A stretch of DNA of 64,000 bases from Candidatus Hydrogenedens sp. (GTDB taxonomy: Bacteria; Hydrogenedentota; Hydrogenedentia; Hydrogenedentales; Hydrogenedentaceae), in contig DAOSBX010000002.1 in assembly GCA_035361075.1 (NCBI GenBank), forward strand, positions 62,001-126,000. Reading direction: 5' to 3'. The notes below the pieces were generated by a model, which searched no databases, was not told the DNA's origin, and saw only the letters and a list, made by a program, of their open reading frames with translations. Position numbers and translations under genes: made by a program. Shown here piece after piece: positions 63,920 to 64,000 of this stretch (the first letter of the stretch is position 1; the number at the start of each line of letters is the position of its first letter).

Positions 63920-64000
63920 ATGAAAGAAAAAAAAGAAATAAACACTATTAAAAAGATTACACTTTTGGGCTCAACAGGCTCAATTGGACAGAATGCATTA
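63920..64000 (+). CDS. ispC: 1-deoxy-D-xylulose 5-phosphate reductoisomerase, 3'-truncated by window edge
   Basis: Only 27 residues are in the window: a lysine-rich leader and then ITLLGSTGSIGQNAL. GSTGSIG is the NADPH-binding loop of DXR, which opens the MEP pathway to isoprenoids. The ATG at 63920 lies 8 nt after ptsI, so it may be the next gene of that operon. The assignment rests on this one motif and its N-terminal position. Confidence 0.85.
   Translation, partial: MKEKKEINTIKKITLLGSTGSIGQNAL

Noticed and set aside
1..64000. CRISPR arrays, rRNA genes, insertion sequences or prophage
   Set aside because: No regularly spaced repeats, no rRNA-like sequence, and no transposase, integrase or phage structural gene was found on either strand.

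Overview
The window is an AT-rich, gene-dense stretch (roughly one third G+C by eye) of a Gram-negative bacterial chromosome. A double envelope is implied by a TolC/MFP/RND pump, a FadL-type outer-membrane barrel, several lipoproteins with lipoboxes, and O-antigen/lipid-linked polysaccharide genes. The mix suggests an uncultured environmental heterotroph: Gfo/Idh oxidoreductases, a ceramidase-fold protein, GH78 and GH57 enzymes, an HprK/HPr/EI set without permeases, a RACo-like ferredoxin-ASKHA protein and a type-2-like IleRS. Hydrogenedentota or a relative near the PVC group would fit, but that is a low-confidence inference. I see no phage, insertion sequence, CRISPR array or rRNA. There is one tRNA (Ser-UGA).

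Layout. 1-2569: murI (5' end outside the window), a divergent polysaccharide deacetylase and tsaD on the plus strand. 2578-6051: a lipoate ligase-like gene opposite an orphan pilT, a 349-base AT-rich gap, then a FadL barrel. 6134-14395: an efflux operon (TetR regulator, TolC, MFP, RND) behind a double inverted-repeat operator, followed by a clan GH-A glycosidase. 14408-21784 (minus): a polysaccharide set read as radical SAM/SPASM, GT4, WecA-like, O-antigen ligase-like, then an M24 peptidase. 21885-27546: a RACo-like protein, an aminotransferase, a NUDIX-MBL fusion, a ferritin-like protein and a degenerate phosphodiesterase. 27576-36896: GH78 rhamnosidase, CHAD protein, PAS/GAF histidine kinase with a PilZ-like response regulator, a glycine-zipper lipoprotein and a ceramidase-family protein. 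36928-43795: serC, a TrmH-type methyltransferase, two Gfo/Idh dehydrogenases behind tRNA-Ser, a ferredoxin, an alcohol dehydrogenase and rhamnulokinase. 43811-50829: OppABC without ATPases, an unknown gene, a RumA/TrmA-type methyltransferase, an unknown lipoprotein and HemW. 50911-57899: a CinA-like protein with a degenerate C-terminal domain, an RlpA-like protein, IleRS and a large unknown membrane protein. 58099-64000: hpf, hprK, GH57 glucanotransferase, ptsH, ptsI and the start of ispC.

How genes work together. The last block looks like one operon that joins a regulatory PTS (HprK, HPr with both phosphosites, EI) to a maltodextrin/glycogen enzyme and a ribosome-hibernation factor, with no sugar permease. 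The efflux operon is probably autoregulated by its TetR protein. GH78 and rhamnulokinase suggest use of L-rhamnose, although the isomerase and aldolase are not here. Genes are tightly packed, with ATGA overlaps (deacetylase/tsaD, MFP/RND, GT4/WecA-like, OppB/OppC) and overlapping convergent ends. Several divergent gaps carry small palindromes that contain TATAAT-like elements on both strands.
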